Assembly: GCA_001769855.1 (NCBI GenBank) | Contig: MEPP01000025.1 | Location: 1 to 64,000, forward strand | DNA: 64,000 nt | Direction of reading: 5' to 3' | Origin: Bdellovibrionales bacterium GWA2_49_15 | GTDB taxonomy: Bacteria > Bdellovibrionota > Bacteriovoracia > Bacteriovoracales > Bacteriovoracaceae | Shown here: positions 1 to 6,536 of the stretch, in pieces | How the letters are laid out: every line of letters begins with the position of its first letter | Position numbering within the stretch: the stretch's first letter is position 1 | Notes under the pieces: generated by a model | Told to the model about the DNA's origin: nothing | Database searches by the model: none | What the model saw: the letters and a program-made list of their open reading frames with translations, nothing else | Translations under genes and position numbers: made by a program

Positions 1-2
1 CA

Positions 3-260
3 AGGCAAAGTTATCTTGAGCGCGGGGCCAATAACACTGAAACCCGAGAGCGAAAACGCCTTCTTAAGCGGGCGGAAAAGATGGAAAAATGGATCAAGCG
101 CATCCGTGGGCGCAAGTCGGTCCTTAACAAGGCCAAACGAATGTTGAGCTACTTAAAGCGAGGCGGCCGGGGCCGTTTTCTCCATCGCGCGATGATTGAG
201 ATTGCCACTGAACCGAATATTATGGTTCGTGGATTTGTTAGGGGGCGTCACTTTCGGTAA
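3..260 (+). CDS. C-terminal end of an unrecognised basic protein (5' cut by window edge)
   Basis: An open frame runs from the window edge to a TAA at 258-260, giving 85 residues with no start visible. The tail is strongly basic: it is rich in Arg, Lys and Gly, with a cluster LKRGGRGR about 36 residues from the end and the last residues RGRHFR. I see no membrane segment, Cys cluster or known motif. It converges with the histidine kinase gene, whose stop lies only 4 bases further on, which supports a real gene end here. The length is short enough that chance cannot be excluded, and no function can be given. Confidence 0.45.
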   Translation, partial: RQSYLERGANNTETRERKRLLKRAEKMEKWIKRIRGRKSVLNKAKRMLSYLKRGGRGRFLHRAMIEIATEPNIMVRGFVRGRHFR

Positions 261-264
261 ATGA

Positions 265-1989
265 TCAAACCTCTTCTCGCGGAAATTTCAGGCAGAAAAT
301 TGAGCCAATCTTTTCAGGGCATTCGACCCAGACCAGCCCATTCATTTGCTCGACTAAATCTTTGACGATGGAAAGACCGAGTCCTGTCCCCCCGGCTTCC
401 CTAGAACGTCCTGCATCTATGCGAAAAAACCGTTCGAAAATCCTATGGTGAAATTCAGGTGCAATGCCTGGTCCCGTATCTACGACTTCTATTTTGACCA
501 TATCCCCTTCATTGCTTGCTCGTAGGGTTATGCGGCCATTTTCTGGAGTGTATTTTACGGCATTATTTAAAAGGTTGAAGAGCACTTGATCAAAGGCCTG
601 CTCGTCGGCAAAAATAACAGTACCTTCAGGTACGAGCATCTGTATCACCAGAGACTTGTTCTTTGCTGCCTGATCTAAATGTTCAAGAGCGCGATATCCA
701 GCTGCTAAGACAGAAACTCCTTGCATCTCCAGGTTATACTCCCCGGCATCAATACGCGATAGATCCAAGAGATCTTCCACGAGACCAGACAGCAATGTGG
801 TGTTCCGTAGTAAAACTGATACAAAGTGCTTTGCTTGTGCAGGATCATTTAGACCACCGGCGAGAAGGGTTTCAACGCTTGAGCGCATGGTCGTCAAGGG
901 AGTACGCAATTCATGGGAGACGTTGGCTATCAAGTCTTTGCGCATTTTTTCCAGCTTTCGCTCTTCGGTAATATCTCGTATCACAACCACGGTCCCACTG
1001 CGAGGGGATGCAAAACGTCCCGACTTTACCAAGATTGTTTTCCCAGATTCAATGACGAATTCTTCATTATTTAGAACCTTATCCGTGAGTGTCTGGGTGA
1101 ACTTTTGAATACAGGGGTGCGGCGATAAAGGACCGGCATTACAACCATCGCTATGACGATAAGTGAGACATCCAAACATGACTTGGGCCGCCTGGTTACA
1201 GAGAGTAACTTCTCCATTCTCATCAGTGGCGATAATTCCATTATCAATTCCTTCTAAGACAGCGTTCAATAGATCCCGCTCTTCCTTGAGTGCGTTCAGC
1301 GCCAATTCTAATCTTTGGGCCAAGTTGCCAGTGGGTATTATTTCACGAAGATGCGCAATAGATTTGCCTTGTTTCTTGGACACAACTGTCTGCAAGACGG
1401 GATTCAACATATAATGGAAACTCAGCACAATCATTATCGCTGTAATAACAAGAGCGAAAAAGCCAACTCCCAACGTGGTCATATGGATTTGATCGTGAAG
1501 AATATTAAGGGTATTTATCGGCATGGCGACGCGAAGAATCTTGGGGACACTGTCTTTGCCAAAAGGTACTGCCATATACAAAAAATCGATTTTGAGAGCG
1601 TGATCGATACGCTTTGCCATGCCTTTACCTTGAGTCCTGGCCGCAATCACTTCGGCACGACCGGCGTGATTCCCTAAACTACGCAAGCCAAGTTGATCAT
1701 GGGCAGAATCTCCTAAAACATCCCCGTTTGCGGCAAGAATCGTAACTCTAAGATCGGAGGAGCCAGCAAAACGATGCGCTAAAGCCTGATATGACTGTGA
1801 TGCAAAATCTGGTGTTGCCAGATCCAAATCATCTTTAAATATCTGCACCAGCCGATTTAATTCATCTTCGGCCCGTTCCTCGATTGCCCGTTCAAATGTT
1901 TTATTAATATAAAATTCTACACCACACATGGTAAGGATTATGATGAGGATTGCGACACCAAAGAATTTTAGCCGAATGTCATACTTCAT
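265..1989 (-). CDS. PhoR-like membrane sensor histidine kinase with PAS domain
   Basis: A 574-residue sensor kinase that phosphorylates the response regulator encoded just upstream. Membrane segments lie near residues 8-24 and 170-193 and enclose a periplasmic sensor region of about 145 residues. A PAS domain follows (about 240-345), then the dimerisation/phosphoacceptor helix with His359 in the sequence NVSHELRTPL, and a HATPase domain with the N box NLLNNAVKY (472-480), the G1 box DTGPGIA and the G2 box GGTGLGLS (533-540). All catalytic boxes are intact. The PAS domain carries four Cys (264, 274, 283, 293) with a His-Pro before the last, an unusual cluster that could bind metal or sense redox state; this is inference. 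The gene starts 2 bases after the regulator stop, so the two are probably translated from one message. The stimulus is unknown. Confidence 0.93.
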   Translation of the reverse strand: MKYDIRLKFFGVAILIIILTMCGVEFYINKTFERAIEERAEDELNRLVQIFKDDLDLATPDFASQSYQALAHRFAGSSDLRVTILAANGDVLGDSAHDQLGLRSLGNHAGRAEVIAARTQGKGMAKRIDHALKIDFLYMAVPFGKDSVPKILRVAMPINTLNILHDQIHMTTLGVGFFALVITAIMIVLSFHYMLNPVLQTVVSKKQGKSIAHLREIIPTGNLAQRLELALNALKEERDLLNAVLEGIDNGIIATDENGEVTLCNQAAQVMFGCLTYRHSDGCNAGPLSPHPCIQKFTQTLTDKVLNNEEFVIESGKTILVKSGRFASPRSGTVVVIRDITEERKLEKMRKDLIANVSHELRTPLTTMRSSVETLLAGGLNDPAQAKHFVSVLLRNTTLLSGLVEDLLDLSRIDAGEYNLEMQGVSVLAAGYRALEHLDQAAKNKSLVIQMLVPEGTVIFADEQAFDQVLFNLLNNAVKYTPENGRITLRASNEGDMVKIEVVDTGPGIAPEFHHRIFERFFRIDAGRSREAGGTGLGLSIVKDLVEQMNGLVWVECPEKIGSIFCLKFPREEV

Positions 1990-1991
1990 AC

Positions 1992-2714
1992 CTATTCCCC
2001 ATTTGGAGTTGCGCGGAACCTATACCCCACACCTCGCAAGGTTTCGATATATACCCCAGCAACTCCAAGCTTTTCCCTTAGTCTCCTCATATGCGTATCG
2101 ATAGTACGTGACGAAACCTGTGCCTCAAGTCCCCAAACATCAGAGAGAAGAATCTCACGACTTTGAACCCGCCCACACCTTTCCATTAAGGTCTGAAGGA
2201 GGCGGAATTCGATCGCGGTTAGAACAATCGGTTTCTCCGCAACCCACACTCGAAATTCCGATGTATCCATGCGCAAAGATCCAAAAACAATCTCGCTATT
2301 CGTCTTTGAAGCTCCCGCGCGCCGAAGCAAGGCCTTGATACGAAATACAAGTTCACGAGAACCATAAGGTTTGGTGACATAATCATCACAACCGATTTCA
2401 AAACCGCGAACACGGTCCATTTCTCCTGAACGTGCTGTCAGCATGAGAACGAGCATTGCTCGAGTAGTCGCACGCTTACGGATTTCGCGACACACCTCTA
2501 TCCCCATCATATCTGGCAGCATGATATCTAGTACGACCAAAGCCGGGATAGGATCTTGCATCGTCATCTCCAGCCCAGACTTACCATCTAACGCCACTTT
2601 CGTTTGATATCCTTCTAAATCAAGCAGGTATGCTAGATTATCAGCTTGCTCTGCTTCGTCCTCTACAATGAGAATTAATTCTTTATGTCGCTCTCCTGCA
2701 CCACCCATCCACAA
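1992..2714 (-). CDS. PhoB/OmpR-family response regulator
   Basis: A 240-residue two-domain regulator. The receiver domain (about 12-125) has the acidic pair E18-D19-E20, the phosphoacceptor Asp63 in VLDIMLPD, a Thr in LTARS and the Lys of VTKPY. The C-terminal winged helix (about 140-235) ends in the family pattern RGVGYRF. It is the first gene of the pair with the PhoR-like kinase at 265-1989. Two ATG codons, at 2714 and 2708, are in frame and neither has a strong Shine-Dalgarno sequence; the upstream one is used here. A TTGACT -35 box and a perfect 18-bp palindrome lie directly upstream, which suggests tight or autogenous control. Targets are unknown. The 11-bp direct repeats upstream of the neighbouring secreted gene at 4115 are a candidate site. 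Confidence 0.93.
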   Translation of the reverse strand: MWMGGAGERHKELILIVEDEAEQADNLAYLLDLEGYQTKVALDGKSGLEMTMQDPIPALVVLDIMLPDMMGIEVCREIRKRATTRAMLVLMLTARSGEMDRVRGFEIGCDDYVTKPYGSRELVFRIKALLRRAGASKTNSEIVFGSLRMDTSEFRVWVAEKPIVLTAIEFRLLQTLMERCGRVQSREILLSDVWGLEAQVSSRTIDTHMRRLREKLGVAGVYIETLRGVGYRFRATPNGE

Positions 2715-2718
2715 CCCC

Positions 2719-2757
2719 GCTTTTAGCGCTAAAAGCTGATTCTAAACAAATAGTCAA
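2719..2757 (-). promoter_or_regulatory. Promoter with overlapping 18-bp palindrome upstream of the two-component operon
   Basis: Reading the minus strand, TTGACT (2757-2752), 17 bases, then TTTTAG (2734-2729) resemble a sigma70 promoter with a weak -10. The -10 lies inside a perfect 18-bp palindrome, GCTTTTAGCGCTAAAAGC (2719-2736), which ends 4 bases before the regulator's start codon. The palindrome is plain in the sequence; its role as an operator is inferred. Confidence 0.5.
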
Positions 2758-2794
2758 ACATGATCGAGAAGAATTGTGATGCTAGACGTATTAA

Positions 2795-2829
2795 TAATAA
2801 AAAAGCCCAGGATTTAGACATCCTGGGCT
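2795..2829 (-). terminator. Rho-independent terminator of the CXXCH protein gene
   Basis: A perfect 10-bp stem AGCCCAGGAT / ATCCTGGGCT (2804-2813 and 2820-2829) encloses a 6-base loop. On the minus strand it is followed by TTTTTATTATTAAT. It lies about 30 bases past the stop of the gene at 2859-4115, as expected for its terminator. Confidence 0.88.
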
Positions 2830-2858
2830 CCAGTAAATCGAACAACTTATTTAAGAAA

Positions 2859-4115
2859 TTAAAGTGCCCAGGTAAGCTGTGCCATGATCTTTTTGGTCTC
2901 AACTTCAGCAGTTGTCGCCGATGATGCCGATACCTTTTTGTCGCTTAATTCTAGGTTCCAGCGTGCTCCACTCTTTTCACTCATATAAAGCATTCCGTTC
3001 AGACCAACAGTGATGAGCTTTGTTTCACTGTAAGCATCAGTGTCCAGAGGGTCTAACATATCATAGCGTGCAAAGGCACCAAGCGACTCGGTAAAGTTAA
3101 AATCCACAAGACCGAAATATCCTTTATTCTTTGTTTCGGTGTCGACAGAACTAACAAGCTGATGCTCCTTACCTGTCATATAAGCCGCAACAATTCGGAA
3201 TTTGTCGTGCACATAGCGAGCTAGGGCAAGCGTTTTGGAAAATTCATTATTAAAGGATAAGAATGTTGATGAGTTATCTGCCGTGGCATAAGTGCTATGC
3301 GTACCTTGATATTGGAATAGTCCAATAGCTGAACCATTCTTATCAACATTCCCTTGGAGAGAAGCATACATGTCTTTATGATTATTTGTGTCAATGTGGT
3401 TGGTGTAAGTGGCGGCACCATTAACGACACCAACGGTAGCCTCTACGTGTTCCGAATTAAATTTGGCATCCACACCCTGACTTCGGAAAAAAGGCTTGTA
3501 GGGGTTGGCACTGTTTGTTGTCGAATTGAAAATTTGAGCACGATCTTCAATACTTCGTGCGCCCACACCAAACGTGTGAATAATTTCTGGCAGAATTTCT
3601 CCTGCGCGGAATGCCACAAAATTTGTTTCTCCGATCGGTAGATTGTACTGGAGAAATGCTTCAGCTAGCTTTTTACGAGCAGAATCACTCTGGGAACCAC
3701 TCGCGGTATTAGAAGAATTTTCCGATAAATACATCTCGGTAAAGTAGGAGAATCGGTCTGAAAGAGCACCACCTGTATAGATTGAGAAGGAGTGTTGCTC
3801 AAATTGACTTTTTCCACCAGCATTCGTTGCAGGATGATCCGTATTATAAGCTCGAAATTTCCACACAAGACTTAGATAATTGTCCCACTTAATGTCCTCG
3901 GCCTTAAACGCTTTGTGATCAGTACGATGACCGTTCCTAAGAAAATCAAGTCCTGTCTGGTTAAGTTGCCAGGTAGGGGTGGCGTGACATGCAGTGCAAT
4001 CTGCACCCATAGTTCGACCAAAAGCAGGTACCGCATGGGCCTTTGGCACCACGAACACTGCTAAAAATAAGACTGAGACGCACAAGAGAATCGATCGCTT
4101 CCATAATTTTTTCAC
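2859..4115 (-). CDS. Secreted, probably outer-membrane, protein with one c-type heme motif
   Basis: A 418-residue exported protein. Residues 1-28 form a signal peptide ending AHA. Directly after it lies CTACH (Cys40, Cys43, His44), a single CXXCH heme c attachment site. The remaining ~370 residues are rich in alternating hydrophobic/polar stretches and aromatic residues and end in LTWAL, as in an outer-membrane beta-barrel; no further CXXCH is seen. This looks like a porin-like protein with an N-terminal heme, but I cannot name a family with certainty. The start is GTG at 4115 with AAGGAG five bases upstream. A perfect TATAAT (4158-4153) lies upstream without a -35 box, and three 11-bp direct repeats lie beyond it. 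It has its own terminator, so it is monocistronic. Confidence 0.82.
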   Translation of the reverse strand: MKKLWKRSILLCVSVLFLAVFVVPKAHAVPAFGRTMGADCTACHATPTWQLNQTGLDFLRNGHRTDHKAFKAEDIKWDNYLSLVWKFRAYNTDHPATNAGGKSQFEQHSFSIYTGGALSDRFSYFTEMYLSENSSNTASGSQSDSARKKLAEAFLQYNLPIGETNFVAFRAGEILPEIIHTFGVGARSIEDRAQIFNSTTNSANPYKPFFRSQGVDAKFNSEHVEATVGVVNGAATYTNHIDTNNHKDMYASLQGNVDKNGSAIGLFQYQGTHSTYATADNSSTFLSFNNEFSKTLALARYVHDKFRIVAAYMTGKEHQLVSSVDTETKNKGYFGLVDFNFTESLGAFARYDMLDPLDTDAYSETKLITVGLNGMLYMSEKSGARWNLELSDKKVSASSATTAEVETKKIMAQLTWAL

Positions 4116-4152
4116 ACATACTCCTTGTTTTGTGAACCTATTGATAACAAAA

Positions 4153-4236
4153 ATTATATTTACCTATTACCTAAATCATTCCAAAGCACTTGAAATATTC
4201 ATTAAACTGTCACACAATTGTCACACTAATGGCACG
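4153..4236 (-). promoter_or_regulatory. Activator-type promoter: TATAAT plus three 11-bp direct repeats
   Basis: On the minus strand TATAAT (4158-4153) has no recognisable -35 box. Upstream, read on the plus strand, lie TGTCACA (4208-4214), TGTCACA (4219-4225) and TGGCACG (4230-4236), spaced exactly 11 bases. Such tandem 11-bp repeats with a TGTCA core are typical of PhoB/OmpR-family binding sites. The orientation is opposite to the downstream gene at 4115, which is unusual for pho boxes. Confidence 0.45.
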
Positions 4237-4427
4237 AAATTTAAACTAAGAAATATTGCATTTTTAAATTTGTGATATTTATCATTTTTGCAACTTGGCC
4301 CTCCTCTTCAGGGGTCAAGTGACAAAAAGCGACGCAGGATCTTGCGAAAGACTTGCGTTGCTTTTTAAATTCGGATTTAAAAATATTTTCAAACCCATGC
4401 TGGTGAATGGTCGCTATTACCCAATAC

Positions 4428-4630
4428 ATTAATGACGTTTTTTCTTCGTCAGATTGGCCGAAGGAATAAAAGAAGGTTGAATAAAAAGAGCGCTTCACCG
4501 ATCGATGAACGATCTTCCATACCAAATCTGCACGGATCGAAATCAATGATTAAGATTTCCAGGATTTTCACAATGACATGAAGCTCCTGTGCGAGATTGG
4601 TCTCATTTTTATTGAGGACAAGAGATCATC
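4428..4630 (+). pseudogene. Decayed copy of the antitoxin - RelE - winged-helix cassette
   Basis: This 200-bp stretch has no intact reading frame but aligns in order with the intact cassette at 5362-6157. Bases 4428-4476 match the end of the antitoxin gene (about 5496-5550, sharing GGC.GAAGGAA). Bases 4484-4549 match the relE start (5582-5650, sharing AGCGC, AAATCTGC), with the relE ATG changed to AAG. Bases 4571-4607 match the winged-helix gene at 6037-6073, 32 of 37 identical. About 370 bp between relE and the winged-helix part are missing, plus a shorter piece between antitoxin and relE. It is a second, dead cassette. Confidence 0.75.
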
Positions 4631-4722
4631 ATGTAAGAATAAATCGTAACTTTTTACTGCAAAAATTTCAGAGTAAGGGCGACAGGGCAACAAAAACCAG
4701 AGTAAAGATTTGAAAGGGCTAG

Positions 4723-5256
4723 ATGGAATTTTTAGGTTTCGTACTCGAAATCCTTTTATCGGCTTCATCACGCCCCCCCGGGTTTAGTGACCTGGGAGCG
4801 AAGGTGTATCATGCTACTGAAGTTCATTTTGAAACCAATGTGGCGTTTCTTAGCGACTGTACCTTGATTCGAAAGTTTGAATATAAGATTCCATTAAATG
4901 TATATTATTCAGATTTCAAAACGGGAAATGAGTTTCGTAAAAAGGTTGTTAATGAAAATGGAAATGCTTTATTGCTTGGCCCAAAAAGACCTAGAGGGCT
5001 TGAACGGTTTTGGGATTTGACGATGTATAATTGTCCTGATTCAAATGCGATGATAAAGAGGCAGAAGTTAATTAATTGCACGCTGGTCAAGAAACTTCAA
5101 ATCACTTACAAAACAGAAGAACTGGAAAATGTTCTTATTAACTTAAAAAATGAGACAGCAAAGGTTGGTGGCGATACTCTTGCTTATCTGCAAATGGATT
5201 TATTGACGGGTAAAAATAAACGACAAGCTATAGCTGAGGCTTATAAATGCAATTAA
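4723..5256 (+). CDS. Uncharacterised protein, possibly a DUF4156-like lipoprotein with a damaged signal
   Basis: A 177-residue frame. The start region reads as a short hydrophobic run ending ILLSASS and then RPPGFSDLGAKV. This resembles a lipoprotein signal in which the lipobox Cys has become Ser; it precedes a run of seven C bases. The body has C-L-I-type segments, a stretch EFRKKVVNENGNALLL and two tails of the form Y-N/K-C (MYNCPD and AYKCN). These recall the small DUF4156-type lipoproteins, which have an AY.C ending; this is a weak resemblance only. It sits in the accessory pocket, just left of the first tRNA-end repeat, with a GAAAGGG Shine-Dalgarno-like sequence upstream. It may be a decaying gene. 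Function unknown. Confidence 0.5.
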   Translation: MEFLGFVLEILLSASSRPPGFSDLGAKVYHATEVHFETNVAFLSDCTLIRKFEYKIPLNVYYSDFKTGNEFRKKVVNENGNALLLGPKRPRGLERFWDLTMYNCPDSNAMIKRQKLINCTLVKKLQITYKTEELENVLINLKNETAKVGGDTLAYLQMDLLTGKNKRQAIAEAYKCN

Positions 5257-5267
5257 AATAATCAATG

Positions 5268-5283
5268 TGGTGGTCCCAAAGGG
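5268..5283 (+). repeat. Copy 1 of the 16-bp tRNA-Arg 3'-end repeat
   Basis: TGGTGGTCCCAAAGGG is identical to 6185-6200 and to the 3' end of the tRNA-Arg(CCU) gene including its CCA (6360-6375). It lies about 36 bp before the promoter of the toxin-antitoxin cassette and marks one edge of a possible inserted unit (att-like site). Confidence 0.7.
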
Positions 5284-5303
5284 CGCTTGGAGGCCATTCT
5301 CTG

Positions 5304-5340
5304 TTGATAAAGCCCCCAATCCGTGTTACACTGGTGTAAC
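5304..5340 (+). promoter_or_regulatory. Toxin-antitoxin promoter with inverted-repeat operator
   Basis: TTGATA (5304-5309), 17 bases, TACACT (5327-5332) form a good sigma70 promoter. An inverted repeat GTTACAC-TG-GTGTAAC (5325-5340) covers the -10 and the likely start point. This is the classical position for repression of a toxin-antitoxin operon by its own ribbon-helix-helix antitoxin. Binding is inferred. Confidence 0.72.
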
Positions 5341-5361
5341 TCATGAATGAGGTTATTATTT

Positions 5362-5589
5362 ATGTCAACGGCTAAGAAGAGAGTAAATTTAACTATTGAT
5401 GACGATCTATATGATGATTTTGAGGCCTTAAAGGAACTTCGACATGAATCATCCTTGGCCAGTGTCATTCTTGATTTGGCCCGTGAGGCCCTAGAAATCA
5501 ATGAAGATCTTTACTTCTCCAAAATGGCAGAAGGAAGAATGAAAGAGAAGCGTTACCCTCATGATGTCGTTTGGGTCAAGAAAAAATGA
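5362..5589 (+). CDS. Ribbon-helix-helix antitoxin (CopG/RelB-like)
   Basis: A 75-residue protein with an N-terminal beta strand RVNLTIDDDLYDDFE (about 7-21) followed by two helices (about 22-45), the pattern of a RHH DNA-binding dimer. The acidic and basic C-terminal 30 residues would wrap the toxin. The preferred start is ATG at 5362, with GAGG at 5349-5352; a longer frame from 5347 lacks a suitable ribosome site. The stop overlaps the toxin start (ATGA), giving coupled translation. It is expected to neutralise the RelE-like toxin and repress the promoter at 5304-5340. The C-terminal third has a decayed match at 4428-4476. Confidence 0.85.
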   Translation: MSTAKKRVNLTIDDDLYDDFEALKELRHESSLASVILDLAREALEINEDLYFSKMAEGRMKEKRYPHDVVWVKKK

Positions 5590-5861
5590 GCGCCTCTCCT
5601 GCCCAATGGACTATCCTATACACTAAATCTGCCCGCACTGAGATCGACAACCTCGACAGTTCCATCAAGAAAATCATAAAAAAAACCATTGAGGATAAGC
5701 TTATGACTGACCCACTTAAGTTTGGATTGCCTCTGAGGAGGAATCTTTCTGGGCTATTCAAACTACGGGTGGGCGATTACCGGATTATTTATAAAATAGA
5801 AAAGCGTGAGGTCATTGTATTGGTCATCAGTCTCGGCCATCGCAAAGATGTTTATAAATAA
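5586..5861 (+). CDS. RelE/ParE-family toxin
   Basis: A 91-residue basic protein. The N-terminal half (residues 1-40) is the two-helix element of the RelE fold; the C-terminal half contains the family hallmark LFKLRVGDYRIIYKI followed by a beta strand and LGHRKDVYK. RelE enzymes cut mRNA on the ribosome; ParE relatives instead block gyrase, and the sequence alone does not decide which. The conserved Arg/Tyr pair (RVGDYR) and the terminal HRKDVY are present, so it looks intact. Translation starts at ATG 5586, inside the antitoxin stop. Five bases after its stop an A-rich ribosome site serves the third gene. Confidence 0.9.
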   Translation: MSASPAQWTILYTKSARTEIDNLDSSIKKIIKKTIEDKLMTDPLKFGLPLRRNLSGLFKLRVGDYRIIYKIEKREVIVLVISLGHRKDVYK

Positions 5862-5866
5862 GGAGA

Positions 5867-6157
5867 ATGGCAGCCCACACTCATAAAGACGATGAGATTA
5901 TCTTTGTAGGCATTGATTCCGTTGCTAAAATATTCTCCAAGTCTCGGATCGAACTTCTCATGGCCATTATCAAAAACTCGCCCCATTCCATCTATAAGTT
6001 GGCCAAAATTACTAATCGCGATTTCAAGAATGTTCGCAATGATGTGAAGCTCTTGTGCGACATTGGTCTTATTGAGCTTAAAGAATCAGGCAATGCGCGC
6101 CATGGGCTGATCCCTGTGCCACTTTTCTCGGGGATTGAGCTGGATTGGGCGGCGTAG
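5867..6157 (+). CDS. Winged-helix DNA-binding protein of the HVO_A0114-like type, third gene of the TA operon
   Basis: A 96-residue protein. Residues about 25-80 make a winged helix: SKSRIELLMAII, then SIYKLAKITNRDFKNVRNDV as the helix-turn-helix, then LLCDIGLIELKE as the wing. This pattern is found in small archaeal and bacterial regulators (HVO_A0114-like) often placed beside RelE toxins. AAGGAG overlaps the relE stop and precedes the ATG, so it belongs to the same operon. It may be a second repressor or a transcription factor of the cassette. It ends 27 bases before the second tRNA-end repeat. A decayed match of its centre lies at 4571-4607. Confidence 0.8.
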   Translation: MAAHTHKDDEIIFVGIDSVAKIFSKSRIELLMAIIKNSPHSIYKLAKITNRDFKNVRNDVKLLCDIGLIELKESGNARHGLIPVPLFSGIELDWAA

Positions 6158-6184
6158 AAAGCCTCTATTTGTTGAAAGATAAAG

Positions 6185-6200
6185 TGGTGGTCCCAAAGGG
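6185..6200 (+). repeat. Copy 2 of the 16-bp tRNA-Arg 3'-end repeat
   Basis: TGGTGGTCCCAAAGGG is identical to 5268-5283 and 6360-6375. Together with copy 1 it brackets the toxin-antitoxin operon as a unit of about 0.9 kb. Confidence 0.7.
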
Positions 6201-6314
6201 CACGGGCCACTACTTTCGCTCGCCTCCAGCTCGCTCAATGCGCGGCCCCCCCTCAAAGTCCTCTCGGTCGCCTCACGCTCCCTCGGCCTGCTTAGGCAGG
6301 CCCGGACTTTTCGC

Positions 6315-6331
6315 TTCGATTCCCTTTGGGA
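6315..6331 (-). repeat. Inverted 17-bp copy of the tRNA-Arg 3' region
   Basis: TTCGATTCCCTTTGGGA repeats, in opposite orientation to copies 1-3, the T-loop and 3' acceptor part of the tRNA-Arg gene (complement of 6366-6382). It lies about 35 bp from the gene end and looks like a leftover of recombination at the tRNA. Confidence 0.6.
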
Positions 6332-6359
6332 AGTTTGTTTTGATATTTTGAAGATGAAA

Positions 6360-6435
6360 TGGTGGTCCCAAAGGGAATCGAACCCCTAATTGGGCTTTAG
6401 GAAAGCCCCGTTATATCCTTTTTAACTATGGGACC
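6360..6435 (-). tRNA. tRNA-Arg (anticodon CCU)
   Basis: The minus strand folds into a full cloverleaf: acceptor GGTCCCA paired with TGGGACC, D stem GTTA/TAAC, anticodon stem GGGCT/AGCCC with loop TTCCTAA (anticodon CCT), and T arm AGGGG-TTCGATT-CCCTT. ACCA is encoded at the 3' end (6363-6360). It reads AGG codons. A TATGAT -10-like box lies just upstream (6455-6450). Its 3' end is the source of the repeats in the accessory pocket, so it is a likely integration site. Confidence 0.93.
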
Positions 6436-6536
6436 AGTGCCAACCTTTTATCATACGAAAATAGTTTCTGGCCACCTTAACCCGCCAACTCCTCGAATGG
6501 TTTGGCAAGAATGTCGTTGGCCCGTACAATAGTAGA

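Larger units (their letters stand above)
6158..6359. other. Gene-free GC-rich stretch between TA cassette and tRNA-Arg
   Basis: This 200-bp stretch carries tRNA-end repeat copy 2, a GC-rich run, a 7-bp hairpin GGCCTGC-TTAG-GCAGGCC (6285-6302), and an inverted tRNA-end copy (6315-6331). The hairpin has no T tract, so it is not an intrinsic terminator. I see no coding frame that looks real. The composition is richer in G and C than the AT-rich pocket to the left. Confidence 0.55.

Noticed and set aside
4293-4320. 10-bp hairpin in the gap upstream of the CXXCH protein gene
   Set aside because: No T run follows on either strand, so it is not an intrinsic terminator. It may be chance or a leftover.
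5571-5585. Upstream start codon for the RelE-like toxin
   Set aside because: ATG 5586 forms the usual ATGA overlap with the antitoxin stop, and the extra five residues are inside the antitoxin frame.
6285-6302. Hairpin as a terminator of the TA cassette or the tRNA
   Set aside because: The 7-bp stem is not followed by T residues on either strand.
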